A program made the position numbers and the translations under genes. The notes beneath the pieces are model-generated. The model ran no database searches, was not told where the DNA came from, and worked only from the letters and a program-made list of their open reading frames with translations. Below are positions 55,313 through 64,000 of a stretch of DNA of 64,000 bases, in pieces; position 1 is the first letter of the stretch; every line of letters begins with the position of its first letter. Location: the NCBI GenBank assembly GCA_022496805.1, contig CM040085.1, forward strand, positions 30,471,811 through 30,535,810, written 5' to 3'. Origin of the DNA: Pohlia nutans. Lineage: Eukaryota; Streptophyta; Bryopsida; Bryales; Mniaceae.

Positions 55313-55335
55313 AATATAAATATATAAAAATAAAC
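55313..55335 (+). promoter_or_regulatory. Putative TATA box of the PYQ-rich gene
   Basis: TAATATAAATATATAAAAATAAA lies about 235 bp upstream of the ATG at 55567; a start near 55360 is inferred. Confidence 0.35.
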
Positions 55336-55566
55336 GAATGTTTGATACAAAAGTATAATACACTGTAGAACACTGTTCAAGTTGTGTTCATTTCATACAG
55401 AAGATGCCATACACGGCCACCACTGGTTACAACATGATTGTTTTCTTACAGATGTTGTATTAAATGTTCATTTTCTGAGTGAGTGTTCTTGTAGGTTAGA
55501 AAAAATAAATAAAACAAAATAATTGTCTTTCGTTTTAAGAAGTAAAAATAGAATAAGAAAATCATC

Positions 55567-56392
55567 ATGCCACCAAAGGATGATCCACAAAATCAACCAC
55601 CTCCTCCGCAAGGGTACCCTCCTCCCGGGTATCCACAAGACTATTATGCCCAACCGCAACAAGGCCCTCCACCTGCTTATGGTTACCCTCCTCCACCAGG
55701 TATTAATATTAAACTTCTCAATTTACGATTTTTAAAATCACCGCTTCCGTTAAAATTGTGCATGTAACATGAAATGTGCACACGACACAAAATTATGATT
55801 ATAAGGTTGGCAATTATCAATTCTCTTATTATGCATTTTTTTTAAAGCTTATAATATGAATTGAAAGAGTTCGCAATCATCAATCTCCTTACCATACAAT
55901 TTTGTTTTTTTAACCCCTAAAAGATCAAGAAGCTCAAATTGAGCCTCATGTTTTCTTTTACCAGTTTTGAGTAGGTTCTATGATGGTTCAAATTTATTTG
56001 TTTTTTGACCAACAAATGTAATGTTCTTCACTAAATCTAGTGATATGTTATTCACAATATGATTGATTGAATTTGTCACTTTAAATCCTTGGTTTTTTAG
56101 GGGTTAAAGTGCAAAATCGATTTGTACATCGAACGTGCACTTTTAATGAAAACGATAAAAGGAAATGTAGAAATATGACATGGTGTTGAAAAAACTCGTA
56201 CTAAATTACGGTCTCTCGTTCGGATTTGATATTGTAGGGTACGGGGCTTATCCACCACAGCAACAGCCGGGCTATTATGGGCAGCCGAATTACTACCAAG
56301 GCGGGGTCATGGCTCCTCCACAACAAGGATATTATGGCCAGCAACAGCCGCAACAACAAAGTGGGTTGATGGGTATGCTTCAAGGATGGTAA
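55567..56392 (+). CDS. Small Pro/Tyr/Gln-rich low-complexity protein (2 exons)
   Basis: Exons 55567-55699 and 56238-56392 (TAA) join in phase 1 (CCACCAG|GTATTA ... ATTGTAG|GG); 95 aa. Composition is Pro, Gln, Tyr and Gly with GYPPPGYP and QQGYYGQQQ repeats, no signal peptide and no membrane span, ending GLMGMLQGW. The N-terminal repeats resemble plant XYPPX/CYSTM proteins, but the cysteine-rich membrane tail of CYSTM is missing. Low-complexity YQ-rich chains often phase-separate or bind RNA; that is inference. A family-A MITE sits in the intron, and a Stowaway element begins seven bases after the stop, so the 3' UTR is transposon-derived. Confidence 0.75.
55914..56103. mobile_element. TTAA-type MITE, family A (in PYQ gene intron)
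   Basis: TTAA|CCCCTAAAAGATCAAG at 55910 and TTTTTTAGGGG|TTAA to 56107; about 190 bp, slightly deleted against other copies. Confidence 0.8.
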
Positions 56393-56398
56393 ATACTA

Positions 56399-57047
56399 CT
56401 CCCTCCGTCCCATAATAGACGATGCTTTTGAAAAAATCAACAAATTAACCTCTAGAAGATCAAGAAGTCTCGTATTTTTTTAGCTGTTCTGAGTAGGTTC
56501 TATGTGGACTCCTTTTGTTCAAATTTGTTTGTTTCTTAACCATCATATGCATTATTCTTCACTGATTCCAATGATACAAAATTTAGTCTCATCTTAATTA
56601 CATGTTTCACAATATAATTAATCAAATTTTTGATTTTAAAACCATGAATCCTTGGTCCTTTAGGGGTTAAGCAAACTAGAATGATTTCATCAAATCTCTA
56701 AATACAATATGTTTTTGTTTTAGAATAGTTGTCTATGGAAGCAATATTATATTGTTTCAATAGTATTTGTGGCATGTGGCAACATGGTGATGTTCGTTGT
56801 AGTGTGTTCTCTGATGTAATGAACATATGCTAGCATTGATTTTAGCTAAATCATATGTTGTTTGTGATTTGCATACCAACAAAGACAAACTTCACAGACA
56901 AAAAACACTCCATGTGCACTTGTCTTGTGCTTTTTCCTTGTTAGAATTTGTAAAACCAACTTCAAATTGAATAAATGATTTGCATCAAGTAATTTGGGAC
57001 AATTTTTTTCTTCTCAAAAGCATCATCTATTATGGGACAGAGGGAGT
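56399..57047. mobile_element. Stowaway MITE carrying a nested TTAA MITE
   Basis: CTCCCTCCGTCCCATAATAGA and TCTATTATGGGACAGAGGGAG are inverted, flanked by TA (56397-56398, 57048-57049). 649 bp because the family-A element 56449-56666 was inserted within it. Confidence 0.85.
56449..56666. mobile_element. TTAA-type MITE, family A (nested in Stowaway)
   Basis: TTAA|CCTCTAGAAGATC (56445) and GGTCCTTTAGGGG|TTAA (to 56670). Lies inside the Stowaway element, so it is the younger insertion. Confidence 0.85.
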
Positions 57048-57155
57048 AGTACATAAAAAGGAGAAGAAAAATAAATAAATTATAATCAAGAGATGAGTCA
57101 CCTATTGTTAATTTAAACACATATAAGTGGGCAAACTATTTTAATAAGCACTTAA

Positions 57156-57530
57156 TCCCTAATAGCCAAAGGGGTATTGGACAAATAATAGATGTGTTAT
57201 AATATGTACCTTCCATATGTTTTATGAAGTTTGGTTCAATAGACAAAATGTAGGGCATCATCTCTACAAATTTTTCATGCAGTCAAACTTCCAAAAAAAA
57301 GCTTCAAATATTTTTTTAATGAATTTAAAAGCATTAACCTTTGAAAAAATGTATAAATTATATACTTCACTTTTAAAGTTTAAAATTTAGCATGGGATGA
57401 GTTAAATTGGTTTATCTACTGTAAACTTCAAAAAAGCAAAAGAAATGATGAAGGGAACATCATTACTGGCTCCAAATAGTAAACTTTATAACACTAAGAC
57501 AATGTTGAGGTGATTCACTTTGAAAAATTC
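57156..57530. mobile_element. TTAA-type MITE, family C (3' truncated)
   Basis: TTAA|TCCCTAATAGCC at 57152, then the family-C interior (TAGATGTGTTATAA, TTTTATGAAGTTTGGT, TTTGAAAAATTC). The right end is missing; 57531-57945 has no recognisable gene. Confidence 0.6.
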
Positions 57531-57945
57531 TCCCGGGTGGAGTTTAACTTGGATTGACATAATTCAAATTGCATTGGAAAATAAAATTGATATGGTATTT
57601 TAAAATATTTTTTATTTTTTCAAAAAAATGTTTTTTATTCCAGGCAGCCCGTTTAAAACGGGCATCGACAAAAAATGGTCTCTTGAAACCTAAGGGGTCA
57701 ATTTGTGCTTCTTGTAATGTGCAGTTTGACTGCCTTGTGCTGCTGCTGTATGATGGATGAATGCTTTGGTAATTATCCTGACTCTGGAGACTCAGTCCAA
57801 GATACAGGACAAAATTTTGATGGTGGTTTTGACTTCCCGTAATAAGTTCGGATGTTTTATTAAATGGGCTAAACCAATTCATTAAAAAGTTGTGTGTATT
57901 TGAGTTATCCTTTAACTCAACTTTTTTTTTCAATACTTGCACTAA

Positions 57946-58255
57946 GGTAACTATACCTTAAGCGTTCACCTTACCAATTGAGCCTATTTACACACATAAA
58001 ACAGAATATTTTCAGTGGGTCTTAATAGCAAGTTCAAGAGGATTCCAACGCACTTTAGCAAGCATTATTTGGACATCGTATGAATAAGTTATGAATTTCC
58101 AAAGTGTTGACTATATGTTGACCTTAAAGCGACCTTAAACTTTGATGTTCAGATTGTGCACATTCTCATCAATAGTAGGGTGTCAGAATCTACTTATTAT
58201 GGAAGATTGAGTTATGGATGCTTTAAAGGAATGGTCGCTTTTAGATATAGTTACC
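57946..58255. mobile_element. GGTAACTATA MITE, copy 2
   Basis: GGTAACTATACCTTAAG and GATATAGTTACC ends; 310 bp, collinear with 49688-50000. The 5'-flanking ORF on the minus strand has no family features. Confidence 0.8.
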
Positions 58256-58533
58256 TGAGTAGAAAAGGTGGCACAACTTAGGGAGGTGTCGAGACAAATG
58301 ACATGAGCACCTCCCGGCAGTCCCTCCGTTTCTACTAGTGTTGGTTTTAGATATTGTTGTTCTACAAATGCACACAAATTTTGAAAAAATGTGGAGTTAA
58401 AAGAATAACTTATTTTATTCTCTTCAGTTAACATTTTGTAGCGTCTTTGCAAGATTAGTATAGTGTCATTACTTTTCTTAAAATTAGCTCCTATCCATGG
58501 TATGAAATTTATGAGTGTGGTACCATAGATTAA

Positions 58534-59100
58534 CCCCTAAGCGTCCTCACCTGTCTCCAAATTTAGCAGTTTTGCAAAGATGCATCATAAAATGCAACCC
58601 AGAGGGATATTTTGAACTTGATGTATGAATAAAAGTTGTACATTATGAATTTTAGATTCAATCCATGCAATTAAATCTGCGATTGCTGTCATCAATATTT
58701 TTGTATAAAATTTGAAACTTGAAATTGAAAATTCTTTTGTAATTTGATTACAAATAAGATATTGACAATTTTTACATGAATTTTGTTGTGATTGGATGAA
58801 ATGTAATAGTCTAAGTACAGTGATTTTTGGATATTTTTTGGTTGCTTAATTTTATGAGTTGGTTTTTTAAAGAACACTTTTACATTGAAATCTTCGAAAT
58901 TTTGGTTGAATCATTACAACATGAAATGAGGCATAAAAGTTTCACAAATCATCCCTTTCTAATCGGGTCACACTTGCATGAATCTAACTTCCCATAAAAT
59001 ATATAGTAAAAAATCTACACTACAAAAGTCAATGACGGATGAGAAATCTGTATTTGAATCTGTACATCATCCACTTTTTGGATGGTTGGACGTTTAGGGG
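58534..59100. mobile_element. TTAA-type MITE, family B (copy 4)
   Basis: TTAA|CCCCTAAGCGTCC at 58530 and GACGTTTAGGGG then TTTA (mutated). Same strand as 53368-53936. 59101-59860 contains a short duplication (AATTAATTT...TTAACCTACGGTATC at 59243 and 59533) and no gene. Confidence 0.8.
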
Positions 59101-59859
59101 TTTATAGCTCGTTCAACACTAATTTGTCAAATTAGTATTATTATTTAATTTTTAATTTTGGTGCTATGGATATTCTTCAAGATTCACGATACTCAAATAC
59201 GGTTGTTTTTAAAAAGTAATTTCCAAAACTTTTCAACTTTTTGAATTAATTTTCGTTGGACCGGCTATTAACCTACGGTATCGATTTGTGTCATGTAGAT
59301 GCATTATGATGTGGAAGGCAGAGGGGAGCAGACAAGTTGTAAGAGTTGGTAGACTTGAGCAGCATGCAGAGGCAGAGTGAACTACATCCTGGTTGATTTC
59401 CATCATAATGTAAGCTGATAGCAGTTCCGGCACTCTAGGGAAATGACATCAGCTTTTCGGCCAGCCACGTCGACTCTTTCAGAGGTCACAGCCAATGAGA
59501 AAGCGAAACGTGGCAGATTCCTGAAATTTTGAATTAATTTGTGCCAGATCTGTTATCAGCTTACGGTATCTCAAACCTTGCCAATATCATAACATTCTTT
59601 AGTTAGTAATGTAGCACACCCTTTTGCTTGTGGAGAGAATGAGCATTTGCACAGGGAATTAATGATGTGGAACATGAGGAACTACACACGCCCCCTCAAT
59701 GAAACAACTTGTAACAAAATTCAACATCTATGAAACCTCCACAAAACACACATTTAAAACAATAAACACTATTGCCATACAATATGCTGGATCAATCCTT
59801 TTACACAAAAGACGTATAGAAAACAATCAGCCAATACCAACAGAATAAATGTATTAAAA

Positions 59860-60095
59860 AAGGGAGGGGTAGTGGTGAAAACCACTGCTAGCTACTCTTT
59901 TCAAACACTAGCTTAGCACAAACACTTGTCTCAGGAGTTAGATAGGGCTGGTTGGTTGGTACAAATTTCCTGCCATGATAACTCACCAGCAGTACTAAGT
60001 CATGTGTATTACACCATTGCTCAAACGGACCCAACGAGAATCGAACCCGGACCACATAAATGTGATACATCGCCCTTCACCAACCAACCAAAGAA
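59860..60095 (-). mobile_element. tRNA-derived SINE candidate
   Basis: On the minus strand an A-box-like GGTTGGTGAAGGGCG (60075-60089) is followed about 40 nt later by a B-box GGGTTCGATTCTCG (60034-60047). The unit continues to about 59860. No intact cloverleaf. Confidence 0.5.
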
Positions 60096-60183
60096 CTCAT
60101 GACTTGATGATAATACTTAACTCAAAACATACTTTTACTCAAACTAGTACCCAACCATTAGTACTTTGTTACTTTTATTATGA

Positions 60184-60574
60184 ACACTTGTTTCGTTAAA
60201 AGTGCATATAGCCATGTGCACAATTTTTTAGTGGTATGTGCACTGCATTTTTTTTATTAAAAAGGGGAAGGGGGGTGGGAACAAACCCACCCCCCTTTAA
60301 AATTCGCACTACATTTTTTTTAATTTTAAGGAGGGGGGTGGGAACATACCCACCCCCCTCTAAAGTTTGCACTACATTTTTTTTAATTTTAAAGGGAGGG
60401 GGGTGGGAACATACCCACCCCCCTCTAAAATTCACATTACATTATTTTTTGATGTAATGTACATTCAATTTTGGCACTTTATAGGTAAAATATGACTACA
60501 CTTTTTTCAAACGTAGAAAATTTCAGCATGTGCACTTTTTATATGGCATGTGCACTTTTAACGAAACAAGTGTT
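60184..60574. mobile_element. MITE with internal hairpin tandem array
   Basis: Ends ACACTTGTTTCGTTAAAAGTGCA (about 60185) and TGCACTTTTAACGAAACAAGTGT (to 60574) are perfect inverts, with TTATG(A/T) next to both. Inside, a ~66 bp unit repeats three times (60238, 60307, 60370); each copy contains the palindrome GGGGGTGGGAAC..ACCCACCCCC. Confidence 0.8.
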
Positions 60575-60629
60575 TATGTTATTGTTACTATAGTGTACAT
60601 TCTCGGAAGAGAAGAGTAGTTTTGTTCCA

Positions 60630-60715
60630 ATGGCCCTTTGTCCGGTGAGCACAGGGTCACTGACATTACGAACGGACACTTTATTCACGCCGGCCCTCAA
60701 AAGAGGACCGGAGCT
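60630..60715 (+). repeat. Dispersed hairpin-end repeat (copy 5)
   Basis: CCTTTGTCCGGTG...GGACACTTTATTCACGCCGGCCCTCAAAAGAGGACCGGAG; CCGGCCCTC/GAGGACCGG forms a stem with an AAAA loop. The next 550 bp to the LTR are AT-rich with no gene. Confidence 0.5.
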
Positions 60716-62126
60716 TCTATCTATCTATCTGATGTAGAACATGTAGAAACTATTATTTTAAAAAATAAAATTTAAAAGTTTGTTGAGCTACCAAACCAAC
60801 TTTAGCTTAAAGATGGCTTTGATTCTCCAGAAGATTTTGATTCTTGTACCAATTTTGGTCTGCGATGTTGATTCCAAGGGTGAACAATGAGGTTGTTAAA
60901 GAATGTTAGATAATTAGGGATTAGAGCTTTGGGATTACCCATGAGTTTTGATATTGACCTTCAAGTTGTGATTTATTAGATTAACTTATCCAACGATTTT
61001 TTTGTGGCTATATATTGCCAACTCGTTATTTGAAAAAAGGGCTTGCTATGTTGCTTTAGGAAAACTTGGGTAAAAAAATAGAGTATAATGCCATAATCTT
61101 CTTTTATCATTGGTATGTATAGCCAAAAATTCTACAGTAAGCAAAGTATTTGTAGTATTTTTTTTGGTAAATTGCCTAAAAATGCTTTCTATTTTTAAAG
61201 ATTCAATTTTCAAATTGCCAATAGGACTCTTTTGAAAAAATTAAAAAAATTAAAAATCACCAAGCTTAACTCTGTTGAAGTAGAAGATGAAGGATAGTGT
61301 TGCTAGAAGCCAAAGGGGTTTTAGGTACTTTGGAGACCTGTAGTATTGAGTTATCCCATATGGGTTGCCAAAGGGCACCCCAACTGTACACTACTTAAGT
61401 AGGGGAGCCCTTGAGTAAAGATATCTCTTTCTACACATTCCTTGTGTTTGTGTGTGTGCTTTGTGCATTCCTCTGTTACCTTTCTCAGGTTATGGGCCCA
61501 CTCATGTGTGTTGCGTGAGTGTTGGATTGCATTGAAGCATTTTGTTGGAGGTCGTTGCGGAAGGGGTTGGTTTGGAGCTTTTGGGAGCAGTTTGAGTTTT
61601 CTGGAGGAGTCTTGTCTCTTGGAGGTGCGTACGGGCTGAAGTTGCAAGTGGAGCACTCTTTGTAGTCAACCTCTTCCTTTGGTGCTCTTCTTTTTTGATT
61701 CCCAAACCCTTTTGTAAGCGGAACATTGTTTTGTTCAAGTTGATGCACTTGTGAAATTGCAAGTGTTTTGTGAGGTGTTGAGGCTCTAAGAGAAGGGTCT
61801 ACAATTTGATTTGAGCGGTTGGGCACTTGGGACAAGGTGTTGCATGTGTTTCATGCCCTTGGAGTGCTCAAAAGTTTTTTGTGGAATGCACATGGGAGCA
61901 CAAAGGTGCGGTTTTAAGCAATTTCAATGCAATTCGGGTTTTGAGGAGCTTGTTTGAGTCTATGAGCATTGATTTAGTGCTATTAAGCGACACAAAGGTG
62001 TCAATTGCGTGCATTGAGTGATTGGGAGCACAAAAGTGCTGATTTGAGGTTAACGGTTGTCGAAGAGGCATTGGAAGCACAAAGGTGTTGAGTTTGAGGG
62101 TTGAGTGGTATGACATATTGTACATC

Positions 62127-62963
62127 ATGGCGTCTTCTGAGAGTGAGGGTTCCAAAATAGTGGACAAGTTCGATGGCGTGAATTTCCACTTGTGGAAGTT
62201 TAAAATGGAGATGGTGATGGCCGAGAAGGACTTGTGGGAGATTATTGATGGAAGCGAGAAACCTCCTCAGTCTACTGAGGACCCTCGCGTCATGCAAGCA
62301 TACATGAAGAGGGAGAAGAAGGCATTTGCCATTTTGGCCCTCAATCTCTCGGATTCGCAACTCGCGCATATTCGTTCATGCAAGACATCTGCGGAAGCAT
62401 GGGCCAAGCTTTGCAACATTCACGAAGCGAATAGTTTGGCCAACATTCTGTTTTTGCGGCGCAAGTTCTTCACCATCAAGATGGAGGAAGAAGACGACAT
62501 GTTAGCGTACATCAACAAGGTCAAGGCACTTGCGGATCAACTCAACGGTGCGGCCGTGACCATCTTGGATGGGGACATCGTGATGACGCTCTCGGAAAGT
62601 CTACCACCCTCATTTGAGTATCTCATCGTGGCTATGGAGACGAGGCCCATTTCCAAACTCACATTGGACTATGTGACGTCGCGGTTGTTGCACGAGCTCT
62701 CACAGCGAAAGGAGAATGAGTCTCGTGGAGATAATGCGGCTCTTATGACGAACCAGTACAAGAAAGGAGGCAGTGGGAGCTCTAGTGACAAGGTGTGCTT
62801 CTACTGCGGCAAGAAGGGTCACCTCGCAAAGTATTGTTTCAAACGTAAGTACAATGAGAAGGGCGAGAGTGCCAACAACACAAAGACAACCAACAATGAT
62901 GCTGAGTATGCTTTCACCACAAGGTATGTCTCTTGTGACGTAAGCATGAGTGATGATGATTAG
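62127..62963 (+). CDS. Copia gag polyprotein
   Basis: ATG at 62127, 278 codons to an in-frame TAG. UBN2/gag-type core: FDGVNFHLWKFKMEMVM, then LADQLNGAAVTI; a CCHC zinc knuckle (CFYCGKKGHLAKYC) at 62796-62837 binds RNA in the virus-like particle. Acidic C-terminus (SMSDDD). The TAG is followed by an open reading frame in the same frame, so gag and pol were probably one ORF. Confidence 0.9.
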   Translation: MASSESEGSKIVDKFDGVNFHLWKFKMEMVMAEKDLWEIIDGSEKPPQSTEDPRVMQAYMKREKKAFAILALNLSDSQLAHIRSCKTSAEAWAKLCNIHEANSLANILFLRRKFFTIKMEEEDDMLAYINKVKALADQLNGAAVTILDGDIVMTLSESLPPSFEYLIVAMETRPISKLTLDYVTSRLLHELSQRKENESRGDNAALMTNQYKKGGSGSSSDKVCFYCGKKGHLAKYCFKRKYNEKGESANNTKTTNNDAEYAFTTRYVSCDVSMSDDD

Positions 62964-64000
62964 AAATACGCAAACATGGCAAGTCACGTATCATGCAACG
63001 GTAGTGTGAGCGATTGGATTGTGGATTCGGGTGCCTCGATTCACATGACACCCGAAAGGAGTTGTTTTCATTCCTATCATCTTATTTCGCCAAAGAGAGT
63101 GATTTTGGGAGATGATACGGTGCTTGAGGCCGTGGGCAAAGGCCAAATTGTAGTGGACACCGAGGTGGGGGACCGTGTGAAGACAATCACTATCAAAGAT
63201 GTCCTCCACGTTCCCAAACTCAAAGCCAACCTTCTCTCGGTAAGGCATTTGGTTGCCAAAAGCTTGCGTGTAGAGTTTAGTGATACGGGAAGCTTTGTGT
63301 TGTCACCGAGTCGAGACAAAGTGGCCATCATCGAAGAAATCGACGGTTTGTACCACATTAGATTTTCAAAGGTGCATACGAGTGAATCGGCGGCGTTGGC
63401 GCAATCAAGCGCAAAGGACGACAAGTTAGAGTTGTGGCATCGTCGCCTCGGCCATTTGAACATCAAGAGTGTCAAAACTCTTCGTGGCATGGTAAGCGGC
63501 ATGGACCTACTCCAATCGCATGTGGATCCTTCTTCATTCACTTGTGAGGGTTGCATTGAGGGCAAGCAACAACGATTGCCTTTTGCGAGTGAAGCGGCAA
63601 CTTGTGCTACGCAACCTTTGGAAATCATTCATTCGGATGTGTGTGGCCCCATGAAGACTCCGTCGATGGGGGGCTGCAAGTACTTTGTGACCTTCATTGA
63701 TGACTTTTCAAGGAAGATTTGGCTCTATCCAATGAAGGCTAAGAGCGAGTGCTTTGACAAGTTCAAGGAGTTCAAGGCATTAGTGGAGAAGCAATCCGAG
63801 AAGGAGATCAAGGTGTTTCGATCCGACAACGGCGGCGAATTCATGTCCAACAAGTTTGATGAGTTTTTGAAGAAAGAAGGCATTGCGCGCCGAACATCGG
63901 CCCCGTATACCCCTCAACAAAATGGAGTTGCAGAGCGTGCCAACCGAACCATTGTGGAGATGGCACGGAGCATGTTGCATGCTCAAAACTTGACGTTGGA
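62964..64000 (+). CDS. Copia pol (protease, integrase), truncated by window end
   Basis: Same frame as gag, immediately after the TAG. Aspartic protease DSGAS at 63024; GAG-pre-integrase WHRRLGHL (63435) with the zinc CxxC in CEGCIEGK; integrase core with first Asp in HSDVCGP (about 63636), DDFSRKIW, and second Asp in RSDNGGEF (63825); then YTPQQNGVAERANRT. No stop or frameshift seen up to 64000. An internal ATG at 62976 could serve as a start if not reached by readthrough. Confidence 0.9.

Larger units (their letters stand above)
61273..64000 (+). mobile_element. Ty1/copia LTR retrotransposon (3' part outside window)
   Basis: A likely LTR starts TGTTGAAG at 61273 and runs to about 62100; its end and the primer-binding site are unclear (TGGTAT at 62106 only partly matches the usual TGGTATCAGAGC). 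It is followed by gag, protease, GAG-pre-integrase and integrase in copia order. Reverse transcriptase, RNase H and the 3' LTR lie beyond the window. GC content and codon use are higher than in the flanks and the frame is nearly intact, so the insertion is fairly recent. Confidence 0.9.

Noticed and set aside
57544..57942. 132-codon minus-strand ORF
   Set aside because: Sits over a MITE remnant and AT-rich sequence, with no family features or splice partners.
60002..60089. Possible tRNA gene on the minus strand
   Set aside because: A- and B-box-like motifs are present but no acceptor or anticodon stem can be folded; a SINE explains it better.
61351..62021. ORFs on both strands in the 61.3-62.1 kb interval
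   Set aside because: They fall inside the copia LTR/leader and show no domain.
1..64000. CRISPR arrays, operons, prokaryotic promoters or phage
   Set aside because: Spliced plant genes and plant transposons throughout; the tandem repeats have no regular spacers.

Overview
The window is nuclear DNA from a land plant. The evidence is GT-AG spliced plant genes (a DREB2-type AP2/ERF factor, a chloroplast At4g37920-type protein, a plant CCCH-zinc-finger uracil methyltransferase), telo-box-like AAACCCTAA motifs near promoters, and a dense load of plant-type MITEs, SINEs and a Ty1/copia retrotransposon. Long AT-rich introns argue against a very compact plant genome. The clade cannot be fixed from the sequence alone. 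No searches were run; family names come from recognising motifs, and exon boundaries come from reading splice sites and checking that codon phases agree.

Layout: (1) 1-3.8 kb, a foldback element and a three-copy, roughly 1 kb higher-order repeat. (2) 4.5-7.1 kb, DREB2-like gene (+). (3) 8.5-9.3 kb, a possible small exon pair, a PPR relic and a CACTA MITE. (4) 10.2-11.3 kb, a His-rich LysM protein (-). (5) 13.2-19.1 kb, a nine-exon DUF4743/Nudix gene (-) whose introns carry five MITEs and a miRNA-like hairpin. (6) 19.7-22.6 kb, a divergently transcribed nine-exon chloroplast-type gene (+). (7) 22.9-27.5 kb, a transposon graveyard. (8) 28.1-34.6 kb, a fourteen-exon TrmA/TRM2-class methyltransferase (+) with four tandem copies of an exon end. 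(9) 37-39.8 kb, an unrecognised two-exon gene (+) behind tandem repeats. (10) 42.1-46.0 kb, a HROB (MCM8/9 partner) homologue (-) with a Pro/Gln-rich tail. (11) 46-55 kb, repeats with no convincing gene. (12) 55.6-56.4 kb, a small Pro/Tyr/Gln-rich protein (+). (13) 56.4-61.2 kb, more MITEs. (14) 61.3 kb to the end, a copia element (+) cut off by the window edge.

The genes form no pathway; they are independent single genes, apart from the Nudix/chloroplast-protein pair that shares a 594 bp divergent promoter. The most striking feature is a swarm of non-autonomous elements with ends TTAA-CCC(C)TNAA ... TTNAGGG(G)-TTAA. At least one nested insertion reconstructs an exact TTAA target-site duplication, which is the piggyBac signature and is little described in plants.
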